From: Myxococcales bacterium
GTDB lineage: Bacteria; Myxococcota_A; Polyangia; Nannocystales; Nannocystaceae
Direction of reading: 5' to 3'
Assembly (NCBI GenBank): GCA_020633295.1
Contig: JACKDW010000006.1
Coordinates: 450,896 to 514,895, forward strand
DNA: 64,000 nt
Under the pieces are notes generated by a model. That model searched no databases. It worked only from the letters and a program-made list of their open reading frames with translations, and had not been told where the DNA came from. This document shows positions 1 to 8,459 of the stretch, piece after piece. Position 1 is the stretch's first letter, and each line of letters opens with the position of its first letter. Both the position numbers and the translations under genes were made by a program.

Positions 1-1470
1 ATGAACCTCTACGGGCACAGCGGCGCGCGACGGCTCGCGCGCCTCGAGTACGCGCAGCTCGACACCCCGTTCCCGCGCGTCCTCGGCGTCGCGCCGGCGA
101 CGGTCGCCGCGACGCTGCGCGCGCGCGCGTGTGAGCTCGGCGCGCGCGTCGACTTCGGCGTCGAGCTCGCATCGCTCGAGCTGGGCGACGGCGACGAGCC
201 CACGCGCGCGCGCCTCCGACACGCGGACGGGCGTGACGAGACCGCGCGCGCGCGCTGGGTCGTCGGCTGCGACGGCGCCACCAGCGTCGTGCGGGCGGCG
301 ATCGACGTCCCCTTCGAGGCGCGCTCCGAGACCGAGCGCTACTGGTTCGCCGACGTCGATCTCGACTGGGAGATGCCCGAGGACGATCAGTACGTGTTCC
401 TGGGCGAGCGCGGCTTCGTCATGATCGCGTCGCTGCCGGGCGAGCGCCGCGCCCTGATCACGCTCGAGAACCCGCCGCCGGACGAGGAGCCCTCGCTCGA
501 GCGCCTGCAGGAGCTGCTCTGTCGCAGAGTGCCGATTCGCGGCGAGCTGAGCGCGCCGCGCTGGCTCGCGCACGAGCGCGTCCGCCCGCGGCTCGCCGCC
601 CGCTTCCGCGTCGGGCCCGTGTTCCTCGCCGGCGACGCGGCCCACGTCCACAGCCCGCTCGGCGGTCACGGGCTCAACGCCGGCGTCCAGGACGTCCACA
701 ACCTCGCGTGGAAGCTCGGGCTCGTCCGGCGCGGGCTCGCGCGCCCCGCCCTGCTCGACAGCTATGACGAAGAGCGCCGCCGCGCGAGCCTGCACATCTC
801 GCGCGGAGATCCAGAGCGGACGAGCCGCGCGCTGCGGCTGCGCGGCTCCATCGCCCGGGGGCTGCGCGACGCGCTGACGCCGGTGCTCGCCAACATCGAG
901 ACCATCAACAGGCGCGTCGCGCGAGCGTTCAGCGAGCTCGAGTTCACCTACCGCGAGAGCTCGCTCGTCGAGGAGCACCACACCCCGCTGCTCGGCGCGC
1001 GCCTGACCCACAGCGACCGCAGCGAGCAGGCGAGCCTGGCCGATCGCCGCGAGTTCGCGCTCGCGCCCGCGGCCGGGGACCGCGTCCCGCACGCGCGCGT
1101 CACCACCGACGCGGGCGACGAGCGCAGCCTGTTCGACCTGACCCGAGGGACATTTCACACGCTGCTGCTGTTCGACGGCGACGCGCCGACCCCCGAGGGC
1201 TATCGCAACCTCGCCGAGATCGGCAAGGCGATCCGCGATCAGTACGGCGACCTCGTGCGCACGCACGTCGTCATCCCCGCCGCCGAGGCGCCCGCGACCC
1301 TGCCGTGGGAGGGCGCGGTGATCCTCGATCATGACGGCGCGCTGCACCGCCGCTTCGGCGCGCGCGCGGAGTGCCAGTACCTGATCCGCCCCGACCGCCA
1401 CGTCGCGTTCCGCAGCCAACCCGCGGATCGCCACGTGCTCGTCGAGTACCTCAAGCGAGTGCTGATCTAG
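1..1470 (+). CDS. FAD-dependent aromatic-ring hydroxylase (PheA/TfdB type), 5' end cut off by the window
   Basis: The frame is open from base 1 and ends at TAG 1468-1470. The visible 489 residues carry the internal DG motif (GCDGATSVVR, about residues 88-97) and the second FAD-binding motif (GDAAHVHSPLGGHGLNAG, about 211-228, followed by QDVHNLAWKL). These are diagnostic of the phenol/2,4-dichlorophenol hydroxylase flavoprotein family. The C-terminal 150 residues resemble the thioredoxin-fold tail of that family. The N-terminal GxGxxG Rossmann motif is absent, so the first Met is probably internal and roughly 60-80 residues lie upstream of the window. Members use NAD(P)H and O2 to hydroxylate aromatic or polyketide substrates; the substrate here is unknown. 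The gene is convergent with the phosphopantetheinyl transferase, with a 7-base gap, so a link to secondary metabolism is possible but unproven. Confidence 0.85.
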   Translation: MNLYGHSGARRLARLEYAQLDTPFPRVLGVAPATVAATLRARACELGARVDFGVELASLELGDGDEPTRARLRHADGRDETARARWVVGCDGATSVVRAAIDVPFEARSETERYWFADVDLDWEMPEDDQYVFLGERGFVMIASLPGERRALITLENPPPDEEPSLERLQELLCRRVPIRGELSAPRWLAHERVRPRLAARFRVGPVFLAGDAAHVHSPLGGHGLNAGVQDVHNLAWKLGLVRRGLARPALLDSYDEERRRASLHISRGDPERTSRALRLRGSIARGLRDALTPVLANIETINRRVARAFSELEFTYRESSLVEEHHTPLLGARLTHSDRSEQASLADRREFALAPAAGDRVPHARVTTDAGDERSLFDLTRGTFHTLLLFDGDAPTPEGYRNLAEIGKAIRDQYGDLVRTHVVIPAAEAPATLPWEGAVILDHDGALHRRFGARAECQYLIRPDRHVAFRSQPADRHVLVEYLKRVLI

Positions 1471-1477
1471 CCGCCGC

Positions 1478-2353
1478 TCAGCCCGGGTCCGCGACGGAGA
1501 CGGGGCGCGAGAGCACCTCGGCGAGCGCGCGCGGGCGGTCCTCGATCATCGGCACGGTCTCGACGCAGCGCAGCTCGAGCGGGCGCGCGGGCGGCTGACG
1601 CAGCGCGAGCGCGACGCGGTGCTCGTGGCCAGGTCGCAGCAGGCGAAAGCTCCACTGCTCCGGGCGCTCGCTCGCGAGCGTGCCCGAGAAGCGGATGCGG
1701 ACGCCGTCGGGCGCGACCGTCCGGCGCCCGTCGCCGAGCGCGTAGGCGAAGTCCCGCAGCGGGATCGCAAGGCCCATCCCGCGGGCCTTGATGTAGGCCT
1801 CCTTGAGCGTCCAGTAGTCGAAGAACCGCCGCCCCGCGAGCGCCTCGCCGCCCCGCGACGCGAACGCGCGCAGCTCCTCGACCTCGGGCGGCGCGAAGAA
1901 GTGCTCGGCGATGTTGAGCCCGCTCGTGCGCCGGGTGAGGTTCTCGACGTCGACGCCGAGCTCGCCGCTGCCGACCAGCATGACCGCGAGCCCGTCCGTG
2001 TGCGACAGGTTAAAGCGCAGCGCCCCGAGCCCGTGGCGCAGGTCGAGATCGGGGCGGCCGTGCTCGTTGAAGGTGAAGCGCAGCGCCGCGGGCGAGCAGG
2101 CGCCGCCCGCGTAGCGAGCGAGCGTGACGCGGACCAGCGCGCGCGCGACGAGGAACAGGTGTCGGTGCCGCGCGAACAGGAACCGGCCGTGCCGCGCGCG
2201 CTCGTCGTCGTCGAGCAGCGCCGCGTAGCGCTCGAGCAGGTCGGGGTCGACGATGTCGCGCGGGCGCGTCCACCAGACGTGGAGCGCCCCCGGCCCAGGC
2301 GGCTCCACGGCGTCGCCCGGGCGGCGCGCGTCGGCATCGGTCGCGCGTGACAC
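1478..2353 (-). CDS. 4'-phosphopantetheinyl transferase, Sfp type
   Basis: This 291-residue protein is predicted to transfer the phosphopantetheine arm of CoA to a Ser of acyl-, peptidyl- or aryl-carrier proteins. The two signature motifs are visible: GVDVEN (Asp135 and Glu137, Mg2+ ligands) and FFDYWTLKEAYIKA (Trp181, Lys184, Glu185, Lys189). The FNLSHTDGL segment before the first motif is also typical. Length is in the usual 220-300 range, with a somewhat Pro/Asp-rich N-terminus. It is convergent with the hydroxylase and divergent from ferrochelatase (127 bases between starts). Sfp-type rather than AcpS-type enzymes usually serve polyketide/nonribosomal peptide synthetases, which are common in myxobacteria, but no such synthase is in view. 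Confidence 0.9.
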   Translation of the reverse strand: MSRATDADARRPGDAVEPPGPGALHVWWTRPRDIVDPDLLERYAALLDDDERARHGRFLFARHRHLFLVARALVRVTLARYAGGACSPAALRFTFNEHGRPDLDLRHGLGALRFNLSHTDGLAVMLVGSGELGVDVENLTRRTSGLNIAEHFFAPPEVEELRAFASRGGEALAGRRFFDYWTLKEAYIKARGMGLAIPLRDFAYALGDGRRTVAPDGVRIRFSGTLASERPEQWSFRLLRPGHEHRVALALRQPPARPLELRCVETVPMIEDRPRALAEVLSRPVSVADPG

Positions 2354-2480
2354 GGCGGGTGATGGTCGCTGGCGCGACGCGTACCGGTCAAGCGAGGCGC
2401 GGGCGCTTGCCAGCGACGCGCTCGCGGGTCACGCTCCCCTGGCCCGCCGGCGCCGCCTGGCCCCCGCGCGCACGCGACCC

Positions 2481-3572
2481 ATGCCCGCTCCCACCGCTGT
2501 CGACAAACCCGGCGCGCTGCTCATTAACCTCGGCACGCCCGAGGCGCCCGAGCCCGGCCCTGTCCGCCGATACCTGCGCGAGTTCCTCTCGGATCCGCGC
2601 GTCATCGACATCAACCCGATCAGCCGCTGGCTGCTCCTCAACCTCGTCATCCTGCCGTTTCGGCCCGCGCGCTCGGCCGCCGCCTACCGCAAGGTGTGGA
2701 CGCCCGAGGGCTCGCCGCTGCTCGTGCACGGGCGCGCGCTCACGGCCGAGGTTCAGCGCCGGCTGCCCGACTGGGAGGTCCGCCTCGCCATGCGCTACGG
2801 CCAGCCCTCGCTGCGCGACGGGCTCGCGGCGCTGCGCGAGGCCGGCTGCGATCGCGTGGTCGCGCTCCCGCTGTACCCGCAGTACGCCGCGAGCAGCACC
2901 GGCTCGACGATCGAGGCGCTCTACCGGATCGCCGGCGAGATGTGGAACACGCCCTTCATCACGCTCGTGCCGCCGTTTTATGAGCACCCGGGGTTCATCG
3001 AGGCGCTCGCCGAGCGCGGGCGCGCGGTGCTCGAGGAGCTGCGCCCCGACCACGTGCTGTTCAGCTTCCACGGGCTCCCGCTGCGCCACCTGACCAAGGG
3101 CGACCCCGCCGGGCACTGCAAGGCCGACGCGGGCTGCTGCGCGCGGATCTCTGCGGTCAATCAGAATTGCTACCGCGCGCAGTCCCACGCGACCGCGCGG
3201 GCGCTGGCCGCCGCGCTCGGCGTCGCTGAAGATGGCTATACGGTCAGCTTCCAGTCGCGGCTCGGGCGGACCGAGTGGATCAAGCCCTACACCGACGAGC
3301 TGCTGCCCGCGCTCGCGCGCCAGGGCGTCAAGCGGCTCGCGGTGTTCTGCCCGGCGTTCGTCGCCGACTGCCTCGAGACGCTCGAGGAGATCGGGATGGC
3401 CGCGAGCGAGTCGTTCCGCGCGGCCGGCGGGGAGCGCCTCGAGCTCGTGCCGGCCGTGAACGCGACGCCGCGCTGGGCCGACGCCGTCGCCGCGCTGCTG
3501 CGCGCGAGCGAGCCGCCCGCGAGCCGCCGGCAGCTGCCCATGGTCACCGGCGCGGCGGCGGGCGCGACCTGA
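2481..3572 (+). CDS. hemH: Ferrochelatase
   Basis: This protein of 363 residues inserts Fe2+ into protoporphyrin IX, the last step of protohaem synthesis. Recognisable blocks are GALLINLGTPEAPEP at the N-terminus, LPLYPQYAASSTGST, the catalytic FSFHGLP, SFQSRLGRTEWIKPYTDE, and PAFVADCLETLEEIG with the conserved Glu. I chose ATG 2481 because homologous sequence starts there; the frame is open upstream to 2253 but that part is non-conserved and antisense to the transferase. An internal segment (about 3115-3180) holds four cysteines (HC, CC and NCYRAQ), resembling the internal Cys cluster of ferrochelatases that bind [2Fe-2S]. That cluster assignment is inference. The gene is monocistronic and followed by two hairpins. 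Confidence 0.93.
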   Translation: MPAPTAVDKPGALLINLGTPEAPEPGPVRRYLREFLSDPRVIDINPISRWLLLNLVILPFRPARSAAAYRKVWTPEGSPLLVHGRALTAEVQRRLPDWEVRLAMRYGQPSLRDGLAALREAGCDRVVALPLYPQYAASSTGSTIEALYRIAGEMWNTPFITLVPPFYEHPGFIEALAERGRAVLEELRPDHVLFSFHGLPLRHLTKGDPAGHCKADAGCCARISAVNQNCYRAQSHATARALAAALGVAEDGYTVSFQSRLGRTEWIKPYTDELLPALARQGVKRLAVFCPAFVADCLETLEEIGMAASESFRAAGGERLELVPAVNATPRWADAVAALLRASEPPASRRQLPMVTGAAAGAT

Positions 3573-3577
3573 AGCGG

Positions 3578-3638
3578 GCGTCGCGTGGGCGCGCGACGTT
3601 CAGGCGGGCGCGTCGCGTGGGCGCGCGACGATCAGGCG
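3578..3638. terminator. Duplicated hairpin between convergent genes
   Basis: A 29-base unit occurs twice (3578-3606 and 3610-3638) with one mismatch. Each copy contains the inverted repeat CGTCGCG...CGCGACG (3579-3598 and 3611-3630) with a 6-base loop. It lies exactly between the 3' ends of ferrochelatase and the EVE gene, so a bidirectional terminator is the simplest reading. No U-tract follows, as is common in very GC-rich genomes. Confidence 0.5.
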
Positions 3639-4171
3639 CGCGCCTCGGCGCTCGCCCTCGCGGCGGTCCCGCGACGCGGTCCGCGACGCGCCCCGGCGAG
3701 CGCGAGCACGCGGTCAAAGTGCGCGCGCTCGACCGGCTGGACCGAGAGCCGCTGCCCCTTCTGCACCACCAGCATCTCCGCGAGCTCCGGCGCGGCCTTG
3801 AGGGTCTCGAGCGACACGGTCGCGGCGAAGCGCTCGACGAACTCGATGTCGACCATGAGCCAGCGCGGCTCCTCCGGGTCCGACTTGGCGTCGTAGTACT
3901 TGCTGCTCGAGTCGAAGGCGCTGCGATCGGGGTGCGCCTCCTTGCACACCCGGGCCAGGCCGACGACGCCGGGCGGCTTCGCGTTGGAGTGGTAGAACAG
4001 CACCCAGTCGCCGACGCGCATGTCATCGCGCATGTAGTTCCGGGCCTGGTAGTTGCGGATCCCGTCCCACTCCGCCGTCTTGTCGCGCGCGAGATCGTCG
4101 ATCGAGTAGGCCTCCGGCTCGCTCTTCATGAGCCAACAGCGCGGCGCCCTGGACTTCCGTGTCGCAGCCAT
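3632..4171 (-). CDS. EVE-domain protein (thymocyte nuclear protein 1-like)
   Basis: This 179-residue protein has an N-terminal CWLMKSEPEAYSIDDLARD block, then WDGIRNYQARNYMRDDMRVGD and VLFYHSNAKPPGVVGLARV. These are hallmark EVE-domain segments (PUA-like fold). EVE domains are known to bind modified bases in DNA or RNA (for example 5-methylcytosine or 5-hydroxymethylcytosine in some members); the ligand here is unknown. I chose ATG 4171 because the frame further upstream to 4237 gives a basic, non-family leader. The C-terminal 20 residues are Arg/Ala-rich and beyond the domain. The gene is convergent with ferrochelatase and divergent from the HD hydrolase gene. Confidence 0.88.
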   Translation of the reverse strand: MAATRKSRAPRCWLMKSEPEAYSIDDLARDKTAEWDGIRNYQARNYMRDDMRVGDWVLFYHSNAKPPGVVGLARVCKEAHPDRSAFDSSSKYYDAKSDPEEPRWLMVDIEFVERFAATVSLETLKAAPELAEMLVVQKGQRLSVQPVERAHFDRVLALAGARRGPRRGTAARASAEARA

Positions 4172-4294
4172 GCGTGTTGGTGCCGGTTTTTTCACACGCG
4201 CGCAAGGCGAGGCCCGGCGAGTCCTCGACAAGGCCACGACAAGACCACGACAAGACCCGACGAGAGCCCCGGCGAGCTGCTAGGGTAGTCGCGC

Positions 4295-5422
4295 TTGCAG
4301 GCCCGCGAGACCAGATCGGGGCGACCGCCCGGGACCCGCGCCGTCACGGCCGCCGTGGGCGCGCGCCTCGTGCGATCGAGCTGGGTGCAGCGGCTCGGGC
4401 GGATCAGCTTCCTCGGCACGCTCGACTTCCACCCCGGCAGCACCACCGCGAGCACGCGCCTCGAGCACTCCCTCGGCGTCGCGCGCCTCGGCGTCGACAT
4501 GGCGGCCGCGCTCGAGCTCGATCACGAGACGACGCGCTCCTTCGTCGCCGCCTGCCTGCTCCACGACATCGGCCACTTCCCGCTCTCGCACGCGGCCGAG
4601 CCGGGCTTCGCCCGGGCCCTCGGCGTCGCGCACCACGGCGTCTCCGAGTGGATCATCCTCGGCAACGGCCCGATCCCCGCGTCGCTCTCGCTGCGGCCGC
4701 TGCTGGAGGCCGAGGGACTCGATCCCGAGCTGGTCTGGTCGCTGATCACCGGCGACGCGCGCCTGGGCCCGCTGCACCGGAGCCTCTCGCGCCTGCTGCT
4801 CGCGCCGATCAACCTCGACACTCTCGACGGCATCGTCCGGGCCGCGCGGGCCTTCGGCATCCGCGGCGTCCGCGTGCGCGCGCCGCTGTTCTCGCGCCGC
4901 GGCGACGCGGTGGCGATCCGCTCCGACGCGCTGCCGCTGCTCGATCGCTTCTGGGCGCTCAAGGACCGCGTGTACTGCGACGTCATCAACCTGCCGTCGA
5001 ACATCGTGTGCGAGGCGCGGCTCTCCGCTGCGGTCGCGCGCCGCTACGACCGCGCCATCTTCGGCGGCTTCGAGCGCTTCGACGACCGCGTGCTCGCGCC
5101 GGTGCTCGACGAGCACCTGCGCGAGAGCGGCCTGCTCGAGGGGCGCGACGGCCCGTTCCAATTCCGCCGCGAGGACGACGCGCGCGCGAACGCGGCGCTC
5201 CACCTCCGGCGCGCGCGCAAGCGCTACTACGTCGATCGCAGCGTGCTCCCGCGCGCCGACGGCCTCCCGCTGGAGCAGTGGTCACGGCGCTACCGTCACG
5301 AGCGCCAGGTCATGTACCTCGTGCCGCGCCGCGCGACGCGGCAGCTCGCGCTCCCCGGCCTCGCGCGCGCCGACGAGCCCCCGATCCCCGGGTTCTCTGC
5401 GGTCGACGGCCCCGACATCTGA
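4295..5422 (+). CDS. HD-domain phosphohydrolase, SAMHD1/dNTPase-like
   Basis: This protein of about 375 residues contains the HD metal site: EHS (His58) after the dNTPase-like DFHPGSTTASTRLEHSLGV block, LLHDIGHFPLSH (His90-Asp91), and NLDTLDGI (Asp175), which matches the third metal-ligand position in SAMHD1-like proteins. Proteins of this class hydrolyse (d)NTPs or other phosphate esters; the substrate here is unknown. The frame opens with TTG 4295. An internal GTG (GARLVRSSW) is an alternative start, and no strong ribosome binding site decides between them. Only 12 bases separate it from the nucleotidyltransferase gene, so the two are almost certainly one transcript and may work together. 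Confidence 0.8.
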   Translation: MQARETRSGRPPGTRAVTAAVGARLVRSSWVQRLGRISFLGTLDFHPGSTTASTRLEHSLGVARLGVDMAAALELDHETTRSFVAACLLHDIGHFPLSHAAEPGFARALGVAHHGVSEWIILGNGPIPASLSLRPLLEAEGLDPELVWSLITGDARLGPLHRSLSRLLLAPINLDTLDGIVRAARAFGIRGVRVRAPLFSRRGDAVAIRSDALPLLDRFWALKDRVYCDVINLPSNIVCEARLSAAVARRYDRAIFGGFERFDDRVLAPVLDEHLRESGLLEGRDGPFQFRREDDARANAALHLRRARKRYYVDRSVLPRADGLPLEQWSRRYRHERQVMYLVPRRATRQLALPGLARADEPPIPGFSAVDGPDI

Positions 5423-5434
5423 CACGATCTACAT

Positions 5435-6466
5435 ATGGCCTTTGAGTCATCCTCGCCGCGCGCGACCCCGTACGACTACGACCGGCTGCTCCCGGAGCTC
5501 GGCCTCGCGTCGGACGAGCTGCCCGCGATCCGAGCCGCGTCCCGGCGCTCCTGGGCGACGATCCGGCGCGCGCGCGCGCAGCTCGAGGGGCTCGCGCTCA
5601 CGGGGCTCGCCGTGTTCGCGGTCGGCTCCGTCGGCCGGTTCGAATCATCGGAGAGCAGCGATCTCGACCTCGCGGTCCTGCGCGTCGCGGACCCGCCGCG
5701 CGCCGACGCGGCCGAGCGCGCGCGCGCGCGGATCACCGAGCGTCTGCGGGCGCTCGAGCTCGACGTGACCGAGAAGACCTTTCGCCGCGTCATCGACCTC
5801 GACGCGCTCGTCCGCGACATCGGCGGCAGCGCCGACAACAACGATCACCTCACCTACCGCGCGCTGCTGCTGACCGAGGGCGCGTGGTTGGCCGACCCCG
5901 AGACGAGCGCGCGCGCGCTCGCGCGGATGTTCGACGCCTACACCCGCGGCCGCATCGCGCCCGGGCGCTACTACACCTCCCTCAGCAACGACCTCCACCG
6001 CTACTACCGGACGCTCTGCGTCGACTACCGGTTCAAGGTCGAGGAGGCCGGCAAGCGCTGGGCGATCCGCCTGCTCAAGCTCCGACACTCGCGCAAGCTG
6101 TGGCACCTCGCCAACGTCGCGACCTACTGCGTCGCCGCGCGGGTCGACGACGACGACCGCGAGCCGCTGCTGCGGCGCGAGCTCGGGGCGCCGCCGCTGT
6201 GGCGCGTCACCTGGGCGATGCGTCAGCTCGGCGGCCTGCACCTGTGCGCGCCGCTGCTGCGCGCCTACGATCCCTTCCTCGCCGCGCTCGCGGATCCAGC
6301 GACGCGCGCCGAGCTCGACCAGCTCGCCCACGAAGATCGCCACCGCAGCGCCGCCTTCGACGCGCTGTACCGCAACGCCGAGGTGTTCACGCGGGCCACC
6401 CACGCGATCGTCGAGCACCTGTGGACGCGCTGCCACGACCACCTGCTGCGCTTCGCGATTCTCTAG
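5435..6466 (+). CDS. Nucleotidyltransferase of the DNA-polymerase-beta superfamily
   Basis: In this protein of 343 residues the NTase active-site signature is clear: GS at residues 64-65 followed by SDLDLAVL with Asp76 and Asp78, i.e. G-S-x10-D-x-D. A third acidic residue is plausible in the ELDVTEKTFRRVIDLD region. The rest is alpha-helical with no recognisable partner domain, so the transferred nucleotide and acceptor cannot be named. It begins at ATG 5435, 12 bases after the HD hydrolase stop. An NTase followed by an HD phosphohydrolase is a recurring theme in nucleotide signalling and GlnD-like enzymes, but the two are separate proteins here and the HD protein is SAMHD1-like. Confidence 0.8.
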   Translation: MAFESSSPRATPYDYDRLLPELGLASDELPAIRAASRRSWATIRRARAQLEGLALTGLAVFAVGSVGRFESSESSDLDLAVLRVADPPRADAAERARARITERLRALELDVTEKTFRRVIDLDALVRDIGGSADNNDHLTYRALLLTEGAWLADPETSARALARMFDAYTRGRIAPGRYYTSLSNDLHRYYRTLCVDYRFKVEEAGKRWAIRLLKLRHSRKLWHLANVATYCVAARVDDDDREPLLRRELGAPPLWRVTWAMRQLGGLHLCAPLLRAYDPFLAALADPATRAELDQLAHEDRHRSAAFDALYRNAEVFTRATHAIVEHLWTRCHDHLLRFAIL

Positions 6467-6503
6467 TCGTCGCGAGCGATGCGCGGCGCGGCGGACCGCG
6501 CGG

Positions 6504-8459
6504 CTACTTCTTGCGCGGGACCTCGAACTTCGTCACGACGCCCTCCTCGGGGTCGATCTCGACGTTCTCGCTGTTGTGGTTGGACTTCTTCGTCGTGGTC
6601 TTGCGCAGCTTGAACGACAGCGGCTTGGGCTTCGAGCCCTCCGCGATCTTCACGGTCTTCTTCTCGGTGCGGTAGCCCGAGCGCTTGACCACGACCGTGT
6701 GCTCCCCCGGCGCGAGCTCGACGGTCAGCGGCGTCTTGCCGCGCTTGTCGTCGTCGACGCTGACCTCGGCGCCGTCCGGGTTGCTCTCGATCTTGTAGGC
6801 GACCAGCGCGGGCTCCGGCGGCGTGTCGCCCGTCGGATCGCCCGTCGGATCGACCTCGTCGCCCGAGTCCGCGACCGTGTCGCCGGTCTCCTCGGGCGTC
6901 GCGCTGCTGTCTGCGGCGGCCGCCGCCGCCGCGAGGCTCGCCTTGATCGCCTCGGCGCGCGCGCTCGCGGTCGCGTTGTCTGCGTCGCGCGTGAGCACGT
7001 CGAGGTACAGCGCGAGGGCGTCCTCGAGCTCGCCCGCGGTCTCCTTCGCCTGGGCCTGCGCGAGCAGCTCGGCCACGGGATCCGGATCCGGATCGAGCGT
7101 CTCGCCGGCGGCGTCCGCCTCCCCGCTCTCGCCAGGCAGCGCCGAGCTCACGTTCGTCGCCGCGACCGGCGTCTTCGCGTCGGCCGGGATCGGCGTCTTC
7201 GCCGGCGGGCCGCGCTTCGTCACCATCGGCCCGTTCGTCGTCGGGCCCGCCGCGTTGTTGAGGAAGGGCAGCTGCCCCTGGCTGTACAGGTACGCGCCGA
7301 CGCCCCCGAGCGCGAGCAGCAGGAGCACGACCACGAGGCCGCCGCCGGAGCCCTTCGACTCACTCGCCTCGGGGCTGTGGGCCTCGATGACGGGCGCGGG
7401 CGTCTCCTCGCTCACCGGGTCCGGCGGCGACGTCAGCTCTGGCGCGGGCTCGGACGCGGCGCGCACGGGCGCGCTCGGCGGGCGCGCGACGACGATCGGC
7501 GCGACCGGGAGAGACTCGCGGGCCGCGATCGGCGTCGCGACCGCGACCACGCCGGCGGGCCGGGGCTTCGCGGGCTCAGCCTTCGGCAGGCGGAACATGG
7601 CCGCAGGGACAGAATCAATCAGGTACTCGACGATCTCGTTGGCGTCGATCGGCCGTTCGTTCGGGTTCTTCGACAGGCACGCGCGCACGAGCTCGACGAC
7701 GCCGTCGGGCACGTCGTGGCCCGGCCGCAGCACCGACGCGAGCGGCGTCGGCTGATCGTTGATGATCTTGTAGAGCACCTGCGCGTCGGTGCCCTGGAAC
7801 GGCTTGCGGCCCGCGAGCATCGTGTAGAACAGCACGCCGATCCCGTAGACATCGGTGCGCGGATCGAGCGGGCCCTGCTGCACCTGCTCCGGGGCCCAGA
7901 ACCCTGCGGACGCCTCCGCGTTCGCCTGGTCCGCGACATCGCCGAAGATCTGCAGCAGCCCGAGATCGCAGATCTTGACGAAGTTCGCGCGGCCCTTGTG
8001 CTCGATCAGCAGGATGTTCGACGGCTTGAGCGCGCGGTGCAGCAGCCCGCGCGCGTGCGCGGCCCCCATCGCCTTGAGGACCTGCGCGGCGATCGGCACG
8101 AACACCTCGATCGAGAGCGGCGCGTTGCGACCGAGGAACTCGTCCAGCGTCGTGCCCTCGACGTACTCGACGACGACGTACGCGCCGAACTCGGTCGAGA
8201 AGCCGAAGTCGTGGACCGCGGTGATGTTGGGGTGCTCGAGCCCCTGCAGCGCCTTGGCCTCGCGCTCAAACCGCGCGCGCGACTCTGGCGTGCTAGCGAC
8301 CGCCTCGGGCAGCAGCTTGACGGCCACGGTCCGGTGAAGCGTGCGGTGGCTCGCCAGGTACACGCGACCCTTCACGCCCGTGCCGAGCAACCGCTCGAGC
8401 GTGTAGTGCGAGCCAACGGTCCGCCCGAGCAGCGGATCGGCCTTGGCGGCGACCTTCAT
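6504..8459 (-). CDS. Predicted Ser/Thr pseudokinase with TM helix and PEGA domain
   Basis: This protein has 651 residues: kinase fold about 15-285, a Pro/Ala linker, one TM helix (about 374-392), a coiled acidic region and a C-terminal PEGA domain (about 558-625; SNPDGAEVSVDDDKRGKTPL). The Gly loop (GTGVKGRVY), VAVK Lys48 and the Mg2+-binding Asp165 (CDLG, in place of DFG) are present. The catalytic loop reads HRALKPSN at residues 141-148, so the proton-accepting Asp of HRD is Ala (codon GCG). It is therefore predicted to bind nucleotide but be catalytically weak or dead, unless it uses another mechanism. The kinase side is cytoplasmic and PEGA is outside the membrane, as in other myxobacterial receptor kinases. 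It is convergent with the nucleotidyltransferase gene. Confidence 0.88.
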   Translation of the reverse strand: MKVAAKADPLLGRTVGSHYTLERLLGTGVKGRVYLASHRTLHRTVAVKLLPEAVASTPESRARFEREAKALQGLEHPNITAVHDFGFSTEFGAYVVVEYVEGTTLDEFLGRNAPLSIEVFVPIAAQVLKAMGAAHARGLLHRALKPSNILLIEHKGRANFVKICDLGLLQIFGDVADQANAEASAGFWAPEQVQQGPLDPRTDVYGIGVLFYTMLAGRKPFQGTDAQVLYKIINDQPTPLASVLRPGHDVPDGVVELVRACLSKNPNERPIDANEIVEYLIDSVPAAMFRLPKAEPAKPRPAGVVAVATPIAARESLPVAPIVVARPPSAPVRAASEPAPELTSPPDPVSEETPAPVIEAHSPEASESKGSGGGLVVVLLLLALGGVGAYLYSQGQLPFLNNAAGPTTNGPMVTKRGPPAKTPIPADAKTPVAATNVSSALPGESGEADAAGETLDPDPDPVAELLAQAQAKETAGELEDALALYLDVLTRDADNATASARAEAIKASLAAAAAAADSSATPEETGDTVADSGDEVDPTGDPTGDTPPEPALVAYKIESNPDGAEVSVDDDKRGKTPLTVELAPGEHTVVVKRSGYRTEKKTVKIAEGSKPKPLSFKLRKTTTKKSNHNSENVEIDPEEGVVTKFEVPRKK

